The position numbers were made by a program, and so were the translations under genes. A stretch of 64,000 nt of DNA, taken from positions 1 to 64,000 of the forward strand of contig SEEM01000006.1 of the NCBI GenBank assembly GCA_004144595.1, read 5' to 3'. Source of the DNA: Hyphomicrobiales bacterium. Lineage in GTDB: Bacteria > Pseudomonadota > Alphaproteobacteria > Rhizobiales > Beijerinckiaceae. The stretch's first letter is position 1; each line of letters starts with the position of its first letter. The notes beneath the pieces are model-generated. The model saw only the letters and a list, made by a program, of their open reading frames with translations. It was not told the origin of the DNA and did not search any database. Positions 34,119 to 42,907 of this stretch are shown here, piece after piece.

Positions 34119-35921
34119 ATGAGTCTCCTGATGCCCCGTGCCTTTCTCGGCGTGACCCGTTCGGTGCTCGGTCGCCCTTGGCGCGATCGGCTCGACATTC
34201 CCGGCCTCGGTCGGGCCGAAGCGCTGAGCCAGCAGCAGGGCCTGCCCGATATCCTCGCCCGTCTGCTCGCCGCGCGCGGCGTCGAGCCTGCGGAGGCCGC
34301 CCGTTTCCTCGAGCCGAAATTGCGTGACGTCCTGCCGGACCCGAGCGTCCTCACCGATATGGAGGCCGCGGCCACCCGGCTGGCGCAGGCCGGCGTGAAG
34401 GGCGAACGCGTCGCGATTTTTGGCGATTACGATGTCGACGGCGCCTGCTCCTCCGCCCTGCTCGCAGGCTTCCTCGCGCAGGCCGGCGCCCGCCCGCGCA
34501 TCCATATCCCGGATCGCCTGATCGAGGGCTATGGGCCCAACAGCGAAGCGATCCGCATGCTCGCGGGCGAGGGCGCTACCCTGCTCGTCACGGTCGATTG
34601 CGGCACCACCAGCGACGAGCCCCTGGCCGAGGCGCACCGGCTCGGCCTCGATGTCGTGGTGCTGGATCATCATCAGGCGCCGGAGCGGCTGCCCGCGGTC
34701 GAGGCACTGGTCAATCCCAATCGACAGGACGACCTCTCCGGCCTCGGTCATCTCTGCGCCGCCGGCGTCGTCTTCCTGGCGCTGGTCGCGACCAGCCGGA
34801 CGCTGCGCCGGCAGGGCCACTGGGCCACGCGCGGCGGCGAGCCCGACCTGCTGGCGGCGCTCGATCTCGTCGCGCTGGCGACGGTGGCCGATGTCGTGCC
34901 GCTGCAGGGTCTCAACCGCGCTTTCGTCCGACAGGGATTGGCGATGATGCGCAGCCGCGCCCGGCCGGGCCTCGCGGCGCTGACGGACGTCTCCGGCCTC
35001 GACGGGCCGATCCAGCCCTGGCATCTCGGCTTCCTGCTCGGCCCGCGCATCAATGCGGGCGGGCGCATCGGCGATGCCGCGCTCGGCGCGCGCCTGCTGC
35101 TGACCGATGACGAGGTCGAGGCGCGCACCATCGCGACCGAGCTCAACCGCCTAAACCAGGAGCGGCAGGAGATCGAGCGTCTCGCCGTGCTGGAAGCGGT
35201 CTCGCAGGCCGAGCACGAACTCGTCGGCATGGCCGACGTGCCGGTCCTGCTCGCCGGCAGTGCCGACTGGCATCCCGGCATCGTCGGCCTCGTCGCGGCC
35301 CGGTTGAAGGAGCGCTTCCGCCGTCCGTCCTTCGCGCTGGCGCTGAACGGAGAGGGCGGGGCGACCGGCTCCGGCCGCTCGATCGCGGGTGTCGACCTCG
35401 GCCGCGCCGTGCGCGCCGCCGTCGAGGCAGGCCTCGCGGTCAGGGGCGGCGGCCACGCTATGGCGGCGGGCGTGACGCTGGCGGCCGGCCAGGCCGATGC
35501 CTTCCACGCCTTCCTGAACGAGCATCTGCTGCGCGAGGTGACGGCTCTCGGCGATGCCGAGGCGCTGCTGGTCGACGCGGCGCTGAGCGCCGGCGGCGCC
35601 AGCCCCCGTCTCCTGGCCGAGATCGACAAGGCCGGCCCCTTCGGCTCCGGCAGTCCGGAACCGGTCTTCGTCTTCCCGGCGCATCGCCTGACCGATGCCG
35701 TCGAGATCGGCTCGGGCGGCCATGTCCGGATCAAGTTGCGGTCGGGCGATGGTGCCAGCATCGGCGGCATCGCCTTCCGCGCGGCGCAGGAGCCGCTCGG
35801 CCAGGCCTTGTTCGCCGCGCGCGGCGAGAGCGTTCATCTTGCCGCGACGCTGTCGCTCAATCGCTGGGGCGGCCGGGAAACCGCGGAATTGCGCATCCTC
35901 GATCTCGCCCGACCGATCTGA
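34119..35921 (+). CDS. recJ: Single-stranded-DNA-specific exonuclease RecJ
   Basis: 600 aa. A 5'-3' exonuclease acting in RecF-pathway recombination and mismatch repair. DHH-family motifs are visible: FGDYDVDGACSSALL (Asp103 onward), VTVDCGTT, LDHHQAP (Asp183, His184, His185), HLCAAGVVF, ATVADVVPL, and the DHHA1 domain with GRSIAGVDLG and GGGHAMAAGVTL. A C-terminal OB-like region follows. It ends the hom-glpX-recJ block. Confidence 0.97.
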   Translation: MSLLMPRAFLGVTRSVLGRPWRDRLDIPGLGRAEALSQQQGLPDILARLLAARGVEPAEAARFLEPKLRDVLPDPSVLTDMEAAATRLAQAGVKGERVAIFGDYDVDGACSSALLAGFLAQAGARPRIHIPDRLIEGYGPNSEAIRMLAGEGATLLVTVDCGTTSDEPLAEAHRLGLDVVVLDHHQAPERLPAVEALVNPNRQDDLSGLGHLCAAGVVFLALVATSRTLRRQGHWATRGGEPDLLAALDLVALATVADVVPLQGLNRAFVRQGLAMMRSRARPGLAALTDVSGLDGPIQPWHLGFLLGPRINAGGRIGDAALGARLLLTDDEVEARTIATELNRLNQERQEIERLAVLEAVSQAEHELVGMADVPVLLAGSADWHPGIVGLVAARLKERFRRPSFALALNGEGGATGSGRSIAGVDLGRAVRAAVEAGLAVRGGGHAMAAGVTLAAGQADAFHAFLNEHLLREVTALGDAEALLVDAALSAGGASPRLLAEIDKAGPFGSGSPEPVFVFPAHRLTDAVEIGSGGHVRIKLRSGDGASIGGIAFRAAQEPLGQALFAARGESVHLAATLSLNRWGGRETAELRILDLARPI

Positions 35922-36023
35922 GACGCTGCCGGCTATTTTCTTGTGAACGGGTGCTTGCGGAGCGGGAAGCCTGCCACTATACCTCGCCCCGCTTCGGCAC
36001 GAACCTCAACGGTTCGCGGCAAA

Positions 36024-36098
36024 GCGGTCTTCGTCTATCGGTTAGGACACCAGCCTTTCACGCTGGGGAGACGGGTTCGACTCCCGTAGACCGCGCCA
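36024..36098 (+). tRNA. tRNA-Glu (TTC)
   Basis: A complete 75-nt cloverleaf. Acceptor GCGGTCT pairs with AGACCGC (36088-36094), then discriminator G and encoded CCA (36096-36098). The anticodon stem is CCAGC/GCTGG around loop CTTTCAC, giving anticodon TTC. The T arm is ACGGG-TTCGACT-CCCGT. Confidence 0.97.
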
Positions 36099-36126
36099 TC
36101 GCTCCGCCCTGAATGCGAGTGGTGTG

Positions 36127-36483
36127 TCATGGCTTCAATGCGGAAGCCCAGTCGGCGTAAGGCGTGTTCTTGGCCAAATGCCGGTTGAAGTCTGGAGCGC
36201 CGTCATGCCACCAGACCGGGCCCCTTTCTCCGAGAGCGACCTTGGCCGCATCAACCGCCGCCCTGGCCGCCACCAGGTCGCCCTTGCCAGCCTTCGCGTT
36301 CTTCACTGCGCGCCGGGCATCCATGAGTTCGTCGACGAGGCTCTGGCGCTCTGCCTCCGGCAGTCCGGGATTGGTCGATCGCCATAGCCTGCCGGCGACG
36401 ATAAAGTAGCGGCCATCGGGTGTCTTGGCATGAGCGCGATCTGCGGTGGCCCTGCGGCCATCGCGACGATCCTCGTGACTCAC
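36127..36483 (-). CDS. Conserved hypothetical protein
   Basis: 118 aa, soluble and charged, with no signal peptide. The pattern DGRYFIVAGRLWRSTNPGLPEAER ... ALGERGPVWWHDGAPDFNRHLAKNTPYADW is one I have seen in uncharacterised proteins of Hyphomicrobiales. Its ATG overlaps the lipocalin stop by 4 bp, so the two are translationally coupled. Function unknown. Confidence 0.8.
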   Translation of the reverse strand: MSHEDRRDGRRATADRAHAKTPDGRYFIVAGRLWRSTNPGLPEAERQSLVDELMDARRAVKNAKAGKGDLVAARAAVDAAKVALGERGPVWWHDGAPDFNRHLAKNTPYADWASALKP

Positions 36484-37025
36484 TGCTGCGTCCGTCGCAG
36501 AATCGTTGTGTCGTAGCCGAGTGCACGGGCCCGGCTGACCAGCACGTCGTATTGCCGAGCGCTGATTTTTTGCGCCCGCGTCAGGATCCAGAGATATTGG
36601 CCGGAGGGCTCGCCGACGATTGACCAGGAATAGTCGTCAGCATGGTCGAGAACCCAGTAGTCGCCCTCGACGGGCCAGAAGAAGGTTACTTTCAGCTTGG
36701 CGTTGCCCGACCCTTCGACGACGCGCGCTGAAGCGGCCGCGGTCTTGAGCGGGCCGTTCAGCCCGCCCTCACGGCAGGAGTTGACGACGGCGACGGACCC
36801 GTCCGGCTTGGCGGCGTAATCGGCTGTGACGCCTTCGCAGCCCTTCTGGAAGCTCGCCTCGTAGCGGCCCTGCTCGTACCACTTGCCGAGGTAACGGTTC
36901 AACGCGACCGGCTTGGTCGGCTGCGGAACGCTTGCGTTTCCGACCGGGGGCTTCTCGAGGGGATTGCAGGCGGCGAGCGTCAGGCCCGATACCATGGCCA
37001 ACGCGATCAAAGCGGTCTTCGACAT
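36480..37025 (-). CDS. blc: Bacterial lipocalin (outer-membrane lipoprotein Blc)
   Basis: 181 aa. A lipoprotein signal peptide ends in LAAC (Cys20). The lipocalin fold starts with YLGKWYEQGRYEASFQKGCEG, containing the conserved G-x-W. YWVLDHADDYSWSIVGEPSGQYLWILTR, the typical strand G/H region of Blc, follows. Blc binds fatty acids and lysophospholipids at the outer membrane under stress. Confidence 0.92.
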   Translation of the reverse strand: MSKTALIALAMVSGLTLAACNPLEKPPVGNASVPQPTKPVALNRYLGKWYEQGRYEASFQKGCEGVTADYAAKPDGSVAVVNSCREGGLNGPLKTAAASARVVEGSGNAKLKVTFFWPVEGDYWVLDHADDYSWSIVGEPSGQYLWILTRAQKISARQYDVLVSRARALGYDTTILRRTQQ

Positions 37026-37192
37026 CGATTGTCCTTGAAGCTGGCTCGTCTCTCAACGCTCGCTTCAGGGCCCGGTTCCGGGCAGATCGTTGCCTGGCGG
37101 TGCCAATCCCCTCCAGGGCCTTGCCGTACGATTCCGATTCAAGCCGTTGAATTGGCGACGAGCATCTATTGACACAAACGGGCGATCGCCCA

Positions 37193-40100
37193 ATGCCGTC
37201 GTTCATGATGACACGTCAATCGCGCAACGTCTCGCTCACGCCTGAGCTCGAGGATTTCATCTCCGAGCGGTTGGACTCCGGCGATTATGCCAACGCCAGC
37301 GAGATCGTCCGCGCCGCCCTGCGAACGTTGCGCGATCAGCCTCGGCCCCGGACGCGCGCCCCTGCTTCTGTATGGCCTGTAGCCGGCGGAGAATGCGGAG
37401 CGCTGATCCGCGACCGGGACTGGGCGACGACCGTTCTCGGTCCGAGCGATGGCTGGCCGCTGGAGATGCGCGCGACGATCGCCAACATCGTCAACTCGCC
37501 GGTTGCCAAGGTGCTGATGTGGGGTCCGGACCACATCATGCTCTACAACGACGCCTACAGGACGATTGCTGGCGACCGTCATCCCGCTGCCCTCGGCAGC
37601 CCCGTTGCGACCGCATTCCCCGAGGTCTGGGATTGGAACAGGCCGATCCTCGAAGCTGGTCTCCGCGGCGAAACCATCTCCCATCGCGACCAGCCTATAT
37701 TATTTGACCGGCCCGACGGGCCGACGACGCTCTACCTCGACCTGTTCTATACCCCGGTCTACGAGGCGGACGGCCGGGTCGGTGGCGTGATGTGCACGAT
37801 CATCGACAACAGCGCTCGTATCGCCGCTGAAAGACGTGTCGCGGAGAGCGAGACCGAACTGCTCAGGGTGACCGATGCCCTGCCGATGATGGTCTCCTAT
37901 GTCGATCGCAGTCACGTCTATCGCTTCGCAAATGTCGCTTATGAGAACTGGTTCGGAGTCGCGCCGGCGAGCATGATCGGGCGCCATGTCAGGGACGTCA
38001 TCGGCGACGTCGCCTATGCGGATCGTCGTGGCGATCTCGACCGCGGCCTCGCCGGAGAACGGTTTTCCGCAGAAACGACCATACCGCATCGCGATGGCGC
38101 GGCGCGGGCGCTCGAGGTCCGCTATGTGCCTCGCATCGAGCCGGACGGGTCGATCCCCGGCGTCTATGTCCTGGGCATCGACGTTCAGGAGCGCGCCTTT
38201 CGCGAAGCGCAGCTCGCCCTGAGCAACAGCCGGTTTCGTACGGCGATGGATGCCGTGCATGGCGTGCTGTGGACCAACAGCCCGGACGGCCGGATGGACG
38301 GCGAGCAGCCCGCCTGGGCTGCTCTGACCGGGCAGGCCTACGACGAGTATCAAGGGTTCGGCTGGGCCGATGCCGTCCATCCCGACGACAGATTGGCATC
38401 CATCGAAACGTGGAACGCTGCTGTCGCGTCCAAGAGCATGTTCATCCACGAACACCGCGTGCGTCATAGCAACGGAAGCTGGCGCAGCTTTGCCATCAGG
38501 GCCCTGCCTGTTCTTAACACGGCCGGCGAGATCGTCGAATGGGTCGGCGTCCACACCGACATCACCCACCAGCGCGCGGCCGAAGCAGCACTACGAGCGC
38601 AGGCCGAGGACCTCGCCCGGCAGGTCCGGCACCGCGAAAGGGCCGAAGCACAGCTGCGACAGCTCAACGAGAGTCTCGAAGCGCGCGTCATCGCCGAGAT
38701 CGACGAGCGTCGCGTCGCTGAGGCCAAGCTCGCCCAGGCGCAGAAGATGGAAACGGTCGGCAAGCTGACCGGCGGCGTTGCGCACGATTTCAACAATCTG
38801 CTCCAGGTCGTTGCCGGCAACCTGCAGCTTCTGGCCAAGGATATCGCCGGGAACGAGCGCGCCGAGCGACGCGTGACCAATGCGATGGCGGGTGTCTCCC
38901 GAGGGTCGAAGCTCGCCTCACAGCTGCTGGCCTTCGGACGAAGGCAGGCACTGGAGCCCAAGGTCGTCAACGTCAGCCGCTTCGTGCGCGGCATGGACGA
39001 CATGCTGCGGCGCGCGATCGGCGAAGCCGTCGAGATCGAAACCGTGGTTGGCGGCGGCTTGTGGAACACCTTCATCGATCCTGCCCAGATCGAGAACGCG
39101 CTGCTGAATCTCGCGATCAATGCCCGCGACGCGATGGAGGGCCAGGGCAAGCTCACGATCGAGCTGTCCAACACGATGCTCGACGATGCCTATGTCCGCG
39201 CCCATGACGAGGTCACGGCGGGTCAGTATGTCATGCTTGCCGTCACGGACACCGGCAGCGGCATGGCGCCCGAGATCATCGACAAGGTGTTCGAGCCGTT
39301 TTTCTCGACCAAGCGCGAGGGCAAGGGTTCAGGTCTCGGCCTGTCGATGGTCTATGGCTTCGTCAAGCAGTCCGGCGGCCATGTGAAGATCTATTCCGAG
39401 GTCGGGCACGGCACCACGATCAAGCTCTATCTGCCCCGAGCCATGGAAAGCGAGGACGTCGAGGTCGCGGTCGATAGCGGCCCGATCGCTGGCGGAACCG
39501 AGACGGTGCTGGTGGTGGAGGACGACGACGAGGTTCGCGCGACCGTCGTCGAACTCTTGGCGGACCTCGGCTACCGCGTGCTCAAGGCCGTCGATGCGGC
39601 GAGTGCACTGCACGTGATTGAGAGCGGCATTCCGATCGACATGCTTTTCACGGACGTCGTGATGCCGGGCGCGCTGAAAAGCCCGGAACTGGCACGCAAG
39701 GCGCGTGAGCGCCTGCCCAATATCGCCGTTCTGTTCACATCGGGCTATACGGAGAACTCCATCGTCCATGGCGGCAAGCTCGATGCAGGTGTCGAGCTTC
39801 TTTCGAAGCCTTACACGCGGGAAGCGCTGGCGCGGAAGTTCAGGCACGTGCTGGCAAACCAGCATCAGCGCAATGCTGGGACGGTCCAGCGTAGAGAGCC
39901 GGACACCACCGCTGTGCCGGCGCCTCCGGTCGTCCCGGTGCGTCGGACGGTACTGCTGGTGGAAGACGATGCCTTGATCCGCATGAACACAGCCGAAATC
40001 ATCGAGGAGGCTGGCTTCGTCGTCGTCGATGCCGGCAGTGCCGAAGAGGCCATGGCTGCTTTGCAGACCGCTCCGGTCGACATCCTGGTGACGGACATCA

Positions 40101-40324
40101 ATCTGCCCGGGGCGTCGGGTACGGAGCTCGCATCCCGTGCGAGGGAGCTGCGGCCCGACGTCGTCGTGGTATTCGCCACCGGCGACGCGTCGGCAGTTGC
40201 CAAGGGCGACGGCGCAACTGTCCTCGTCAAGCCGTACGGGGAACACACGCTTTTGGCTGCTCTCGGTGCGACATCCACTGCAGTGCCAGCGCAGTCGGTT
40301 AACAAGTCCGAGGCGGATACGTAG
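37193..40324 (+). CDS. Hybrid histidine kinase fused to an N-terminal ParD-type RHH domain, two receivers
   Basis: 1043 aa from the ATG at 37193; ATGs at 37205/37208 and a TTG at 37169 are alternatives. Residues ~5-48 read NVSLTPELEDFISERLDSGDYANASEIVRAALRTL-like, the full ParD antitoxin ribbon-helix-helix. Three PAS modules follow (about 65-195, 215-330, 345-465), then a coiled coil (465-520) and the kinase: His531 in GGVAHDFNN, N box NLAINARDAM, G1 DTGSGM, F box FEPFFSTK, G2 GKGSGLGLSM. Two receivers end the protein, with Asp821 (FTDVVMPG) and Asp968 (VTDINLPG). No membrane segment, so it is cytoplasmic. One uninterrupted frame joins RHH and PAS parts with no internal start between them. 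No ParE toxin gene lies in the window. Confidence 0.9.
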   Translation: MPSFMMTRQSRNVSLTPELEDFISERLDSGDYANASEIVRAALRTLRDQPRPRTRAPASVWPVAGGECGALIRDRDWATTVLGPSDGWPLEMRATIANIVNSPVAKVLMWGPDHIMLYNDAYRTIAGDRHPAALGSPVATAFPEVWDWNRPILEAGLRGETISHRDQPILFDRPDGPTTLYLDLFYTPVYEADGRVGGVMCTIIDNSARIAAERRVAESETELLRVTDALPMMVSYVDRSHVYRFANVAYENWFGVAPASMIGRHVRDVIGDVAYADRRGDLDRGLAGERFSAETTIPHRDGAARALEVRYVPRIEPDGSIPGVYVLGIDVQERAFREAQLALSNSRFRTAMDAVHGVLWTNSPDGRMDGEQPAWAALTGQAYDEYQGFGWADAVHPDDRLASIETWNAAVASKSMFIHEHRVRHSNGSWRSFAIRALPVLNTAGEIVEWVGVHTDITHQRAAEAALRAQAEDLARQVRHRERAEAQLRQLNESLEARVIAEIDERRVAEAKLAQAQKMETVGKLTGGVAHDFNNLLQVVAGNLQLLAKDIAGNERAERRVTNAMAGVSRGSKLASQLLAFGRRQALEPKVVNVSRFVRGMDDMLRRAIGEAVEIETVVGGGLWNTFIDPAQIENALLNLAINARDAMEGQGKLTIELSNTMLDDAYVRAHDEVTAGQYVMLAVTDTGSGMAPEIIDKVFEPFFSTKREGKGSGLGLSMVYGFVKQSGGHVKIYSEVGHGTTIKLYLPRAMESEDVEVAVDSGPIAGGTETVLVVEDDDEVRATVVELLADLGYRVLKAVDAASALHVIESGIPIDMLFTDVVMPGALKSPELARKARERLPNIAVLFTSGYTENSIVHGGKLDAGVELLSKPYTREALARKFRHVLANQHQRNAGTVQRREPDTTAVPAPPVVPVRRTVLLVEDDALIRMNTAEIIEEAGFVVVDAGSAEEAMAALQTAPVDILVTDINLPGASGTELASRARELRPDVVVVFATGDASAVAKGDGATVLVKPYGEHTLLAALGATSTAVPAQSVNKSEADT

Positions 40325-40407
40325 CCGGTTGTTTCCAGTTTCGCGCAACGACCGGCTATGACTGTCTCAGGTGGTCATGTGCGCACAGGCGTGCGGGGCC
40401 TAAATGA

Positions 40408-40437
40408 AAAGCGGGCCATCTCTCGATGGCCCGCTTT
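40408..40437. terminator. Bidirectional terminator
   Basis: AAAGCGGGCCATC (40408-40420), loop TCTC, GATGGCCCGCTTT (40425-40437): a perfect 13-bp stem with A and T edges on both sides. It serves the hybrid kinase gene (plus) and the converging CsbD gene (minus). Confidence 0.88.
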
Positions 40438-40458
40438 CAAATGTCGTGTCTCGACGGA

Positions 40459-40650
40459 TCAGACCTTGTCGACGACGTTCTTGACGGCGTCCTTACCCTT
40501 GCCGAGTGCCTGCTGGGCCTCGCCCTTGCGCTCCTGCGCGATGCCCTCGGCCTGAAGTTCAGGCTTGTCGAGCGCTTTGCCGGCAGCTTGCTTGACGTTG
40601 CCGGCGGCCTCGTTGGCCATACCCTTGATCTTGTCCATGGTGCTGCCCAT
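40459..40650 (-). CDS. CsbD-family stress protein
   Basis: 63 aa from the ATG at 40650, chosen for AGGGGAT 6 nt upstream. The CsbD pattern DKIKGMANEAAGNVKQAAGKALDKPELQAEG is complete, ending in ALGKGKDAVKNVVDK. Small, hydrophilic and probably disordered; CsbD proteins accumulate under general stress in many bacteria. The biochemical role is unknown. Confidence 0.9.
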   Translation of the reverse strand: MGSTMDKIKGMANEAAGNVKQAAGKALDKPELQAEGIAQERKGEAQQALGKGKDAVKNVVDKV

Positions 40651-40840
40651 CGGAATATCCCCTGTCGATCGAGCCGACCGCTCGATGGCGGTGTCGACGA
40701 GGATAACGGGCATCATTGGGGCAGGTTCCGCGGGTGCGTGCAACTTCACGGCTTCGTCATCGCTTCAGCACTGCCGCACGCAGACGGAACCGTTTCTCCA
40801 TGCTCCGGGTTCGCTCATGGAACAACGCAGGGCGGAGCCG

Positions 40841-41128
40841 ATGCCGAGATTCAAGATCACGACGGAGATCGGACGCCGACGGGAGCTGCATGACGAGGAT
40901 CTCGAATTCCCGCATGTCGAAGCCGCTCGGCGCGATGCGCAGCTCGCGCTGACCGAAATGTGCAGAGAAGGGGCGCCACATCACCGAAGCGCGGATTTCG
41001 GCGTCAAGCTCGAGGATGATTCCGGCAAACAGGTCTACAGGGCGGCGCTCCACTTTGAAGAGCAGCTTGACGACGATGGCGAGAATCCCAAAGAGGGCAC
41101 CGGGTCGTCGGGCGATCAACCCTTATAA
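40841..41128 (+). CDS. DUF6894-like hypothetical protein
   Basis: 95 aa from the ATG at 40841 with GGCGGAG 4 nt upstream. The pattern MPRFKITTEIG...HDEDLEFPHVEAARRDAQLALTEM followed by FGVKLEDDSGKQVYRAALHFE resembles the short DUF6894 proteins common in Hyphomicrobiales, which often neighbour stress genes. The acidic C-terminal tail is not part of the domain. Function unknown. Confidence 0.7.
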   Translation: MPRFKITTEIGRRRELHDEDLEFPHVEAARRDAQLALTEMCREGAPHHRSADFGVKLEDDSGKQVYRAALHFEEQLDDDGENPKEGTGSSGDQPL

Positions 41129-41399
41129 CTAGCTGTGCGGACTGCGAGCCGAGATGGTCGCTGATGCTGCGTCGAGACAATTTCTCGACCCTGCAAAAGC
41201 CGATCATTGCGCCCGACGATCATCCCTGTGGAGCCCGGTGCACGGCAAGAGGTTTCGGACGCTCTCGCGGCCGTTGATGCTAGGACTTCGCCGCATCGAC
41301 GGCCGGGTTTAGGCCGCTGCGCATTGACAGAAAACGCTTTGGAAACGCCGTATTCCTCTGCTTCGTGCAACGTGTTGCCAGATGTGTGGAACCCGAGGG

Positions 41400-42035
41400 T
41401 TAGGTGCGCCGCTCCTGCAGCTTGCGTCGCGACAGAAGTGTCCATGCGCGGAGACGCAATAGCGCGATCGCGGTGGCGGCGACGACGAGCGCGCATAGCG
41501 CAAGCTTTGAGATGCTCCCCATCGTCCCCTCGATCAGCAGCGCGTGGGCTACCCCGCCGAGCACGACCAACATTACCAACACGGTGTGGCCAAGACGAAA
41601 GAGCCGCGGCCGGATGCGCAGGGGGCGGCGCAGGACGGCGAGCAGCGCCGCGACGAAGGCCGCCCACATGGCGATGACCCCCCAGGCCGAAAAAGGCGTC
41701 GGCGAGTCGAAGAGAAGCGCGTCGACGACGTCGGGTGGGCTGGTCAGCCACAATCCGGCGACGTGAATGATGATCGCCGCAACGAGAGCAGCCCCGACCC
41801 AGCGATGCATCTGACGGCCGCGCGGGACCGGGATCCCCGGCAGGTACCCAGCCGCGAGAAGAGGCTGCAGCAGAACGAGCGCTAGCGCCAGGACACCGGC
41901 GAGACCGGCCATGACATAGATCGGCCCACGCCAGGCGAGCAGCGGGCTGGTCGCAGCGACGGCGAGTGCGATGACGATCGCGCCCGCCACCACGGCCCAG
42001 ATCAGGGCCGCCCTCATCCAGGCCATTGCGTTCAC
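41400..42035 (-). CDS. Ferric-reductase-like transmembrane protein
   Basis: 211 aa, GTG start at 42035 overlapping the previous stop by 4 bp (GTGA). Six membrane helices. Two pairs of histidines 13-14 residues apart (MHRWVGAALVAAIIIHVAG and LGHTVLVMLVVLGGVAHALL) are the bis-heme ligands of ferric reductase-type b-cytochrome domains. No FAD/NAD domain is attached, so an electron donor must come from elsewhere. It is coupled to a secreted intradiol-dioxygenase-like protein. Confidence 0.85.
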   Translation of the reverse strand: MNAMAWMRAALIWAVVAGAIVIALAVAATSPLLAWRGPIYVMAGLAGVLALALVLLQPLLAAGYLPGIPVPRGRQMHRWVGAALVAAIIIHVAGLWLTSPPDVVDALLFDSPTPFSAWGVIAMWAAFVAALLAVLRRPLRIRPRLFRLGHTVLVMLVVLGGVAHALLIEGTMGSISKLALCALVVAATAIALLRLRAWTLLSRRKLQERRT

Positions 42036-42532
42036 GCCGGCTGAAGCACGAAGTCGGCCTTCAGGCTCTTGTCGCGGGAACTCTGCATCACCGGGCGGAG
42101 GAATACGGTCTTGAAGGCGTCGGCCTCATAGGCGAGATGGCCGTGCGCCTGCCCGAAGGCAGGAATGATCTGCGGCATCTCGAGACGAAACACACCGTTT
42201 GCGTCGGTCAGCGTCGCGCCGTGGCTATGCGGGTCGGTCTCGTAGCCCTCCGTGGTATGGGCCCAGATCTGGATGCGGATGCCGGGTAGCGGCGTGCCGT
42301 CTCCGGCCCTGCGCACGGTCCCGGACATCCAGAACCCCCCGTTGCCGATGCGCTGGACGATCGGCGCGCCGGGACGGTAATTGTTGTCGCCGCCGCGCAT
42401 CGAGCTGGTGGGCATCAAAGCCTGCGCCCGGGCCGGCTGAATAATCGATGGCACTCCCTCAATCATCGTCGCCGCACCGCATGCGATTCCTGAGGCGAGC
42501 AGGCCGCGACGTGTCGTCAAGATGGTCGGCAT
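42032..42532 (-). CDS. Secreted intradiol ring-cleavage dioxygenase-like protein
   Basis: 166 aa. A Tat-like signal peptide (LTTRRGLLASGIACG ... ARA) is followed by a beta-sandwich of the intradiol dioxygenase type: GFWMSGTVRRAGDGTPLPGIRIQIWAHTTEGYE, HGATLTDANGVFRLEMPQ, and AHGHLAYEAD. The H-x-H of the last motif matches the histidine iron ligands; the Tyr in EGYE may be a third ligand. It is shorter than catechol dioxygenases, so the substrate is uncertain. The coupled b-cytochrome gene suggests extracytoplasmic redox chemistry. Confidence 0.8.
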   Translation of the reverse strand: MPTILTTRRGLLASGIACGAATMIEGVPSIIQPARAQALMPTSSMRGGDNNYRPGAPIVQRIGNGGFWMSGTVRRAGDGTPLPGIRIQIWAHTTEGYETDPHSHGATLTDANGVFRLEMPQIIPAFGQAHGHLAYEADAFKTVFLRPVMQSSRDKSLKADFVLQPA

Positions 42533-42907
42533 CGCTTGCTCCTTGTATCAAGGCGATGGCCCGTCGGCCAAAACCGCGAGTTTCCCGTTCATGTGTGATC
42601 GTACTGAAGCTAATCGGCGAAATCTCGTCGGCGAGCGGGTTACACGGCTTCGTGACGACCTCGAAGAAGGAAGCTCCTGGCTCAGGCTTTCCAGACAGCA
42701 TGGCCGCGCAGGTTTGATGCATCCACCTCCAGTGGACCGAGACGCATCGATCACGGATCGGCTCGTCGCCTCGGGTGGCCAAAGGCTGACCCTGGTACCC
42801 GCTGGGATGCGGCGATTCACGCCCTGAGATTTTCTCCTGCCATTGCGGCACTGTTCGAACGAGAGCTAACTGGTCAGACCCTTGAAAGCGGCGAGGTAGG
42901 AAGGGCG
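42533..42907. other. Intergenic region, no gene seen
   Basis: 375 bp between the divergent dioxygenase-like gene and the MASE4 kinase. A plus-strand frame at 42522-42827 exists, but I see no family features or ribosome site. Promoters for both directions should lie here; none is obvious. Confidence 0.4.

Noticed and set aside
37026-40458. A ParE toxin partner for the ParD-like domain
   Set aside because: Neither strand around the fused kinase encodes a ParE/RelE-like protein; neighbours are a lipocalin and a CsbD protein.
41129-41399. Possible pseudogene between the DUF6894-like gene and the ferric-reductase-like gene
   Set aside because: Translations in all frames show no consistent similarity; it reads as ordinary spacer.
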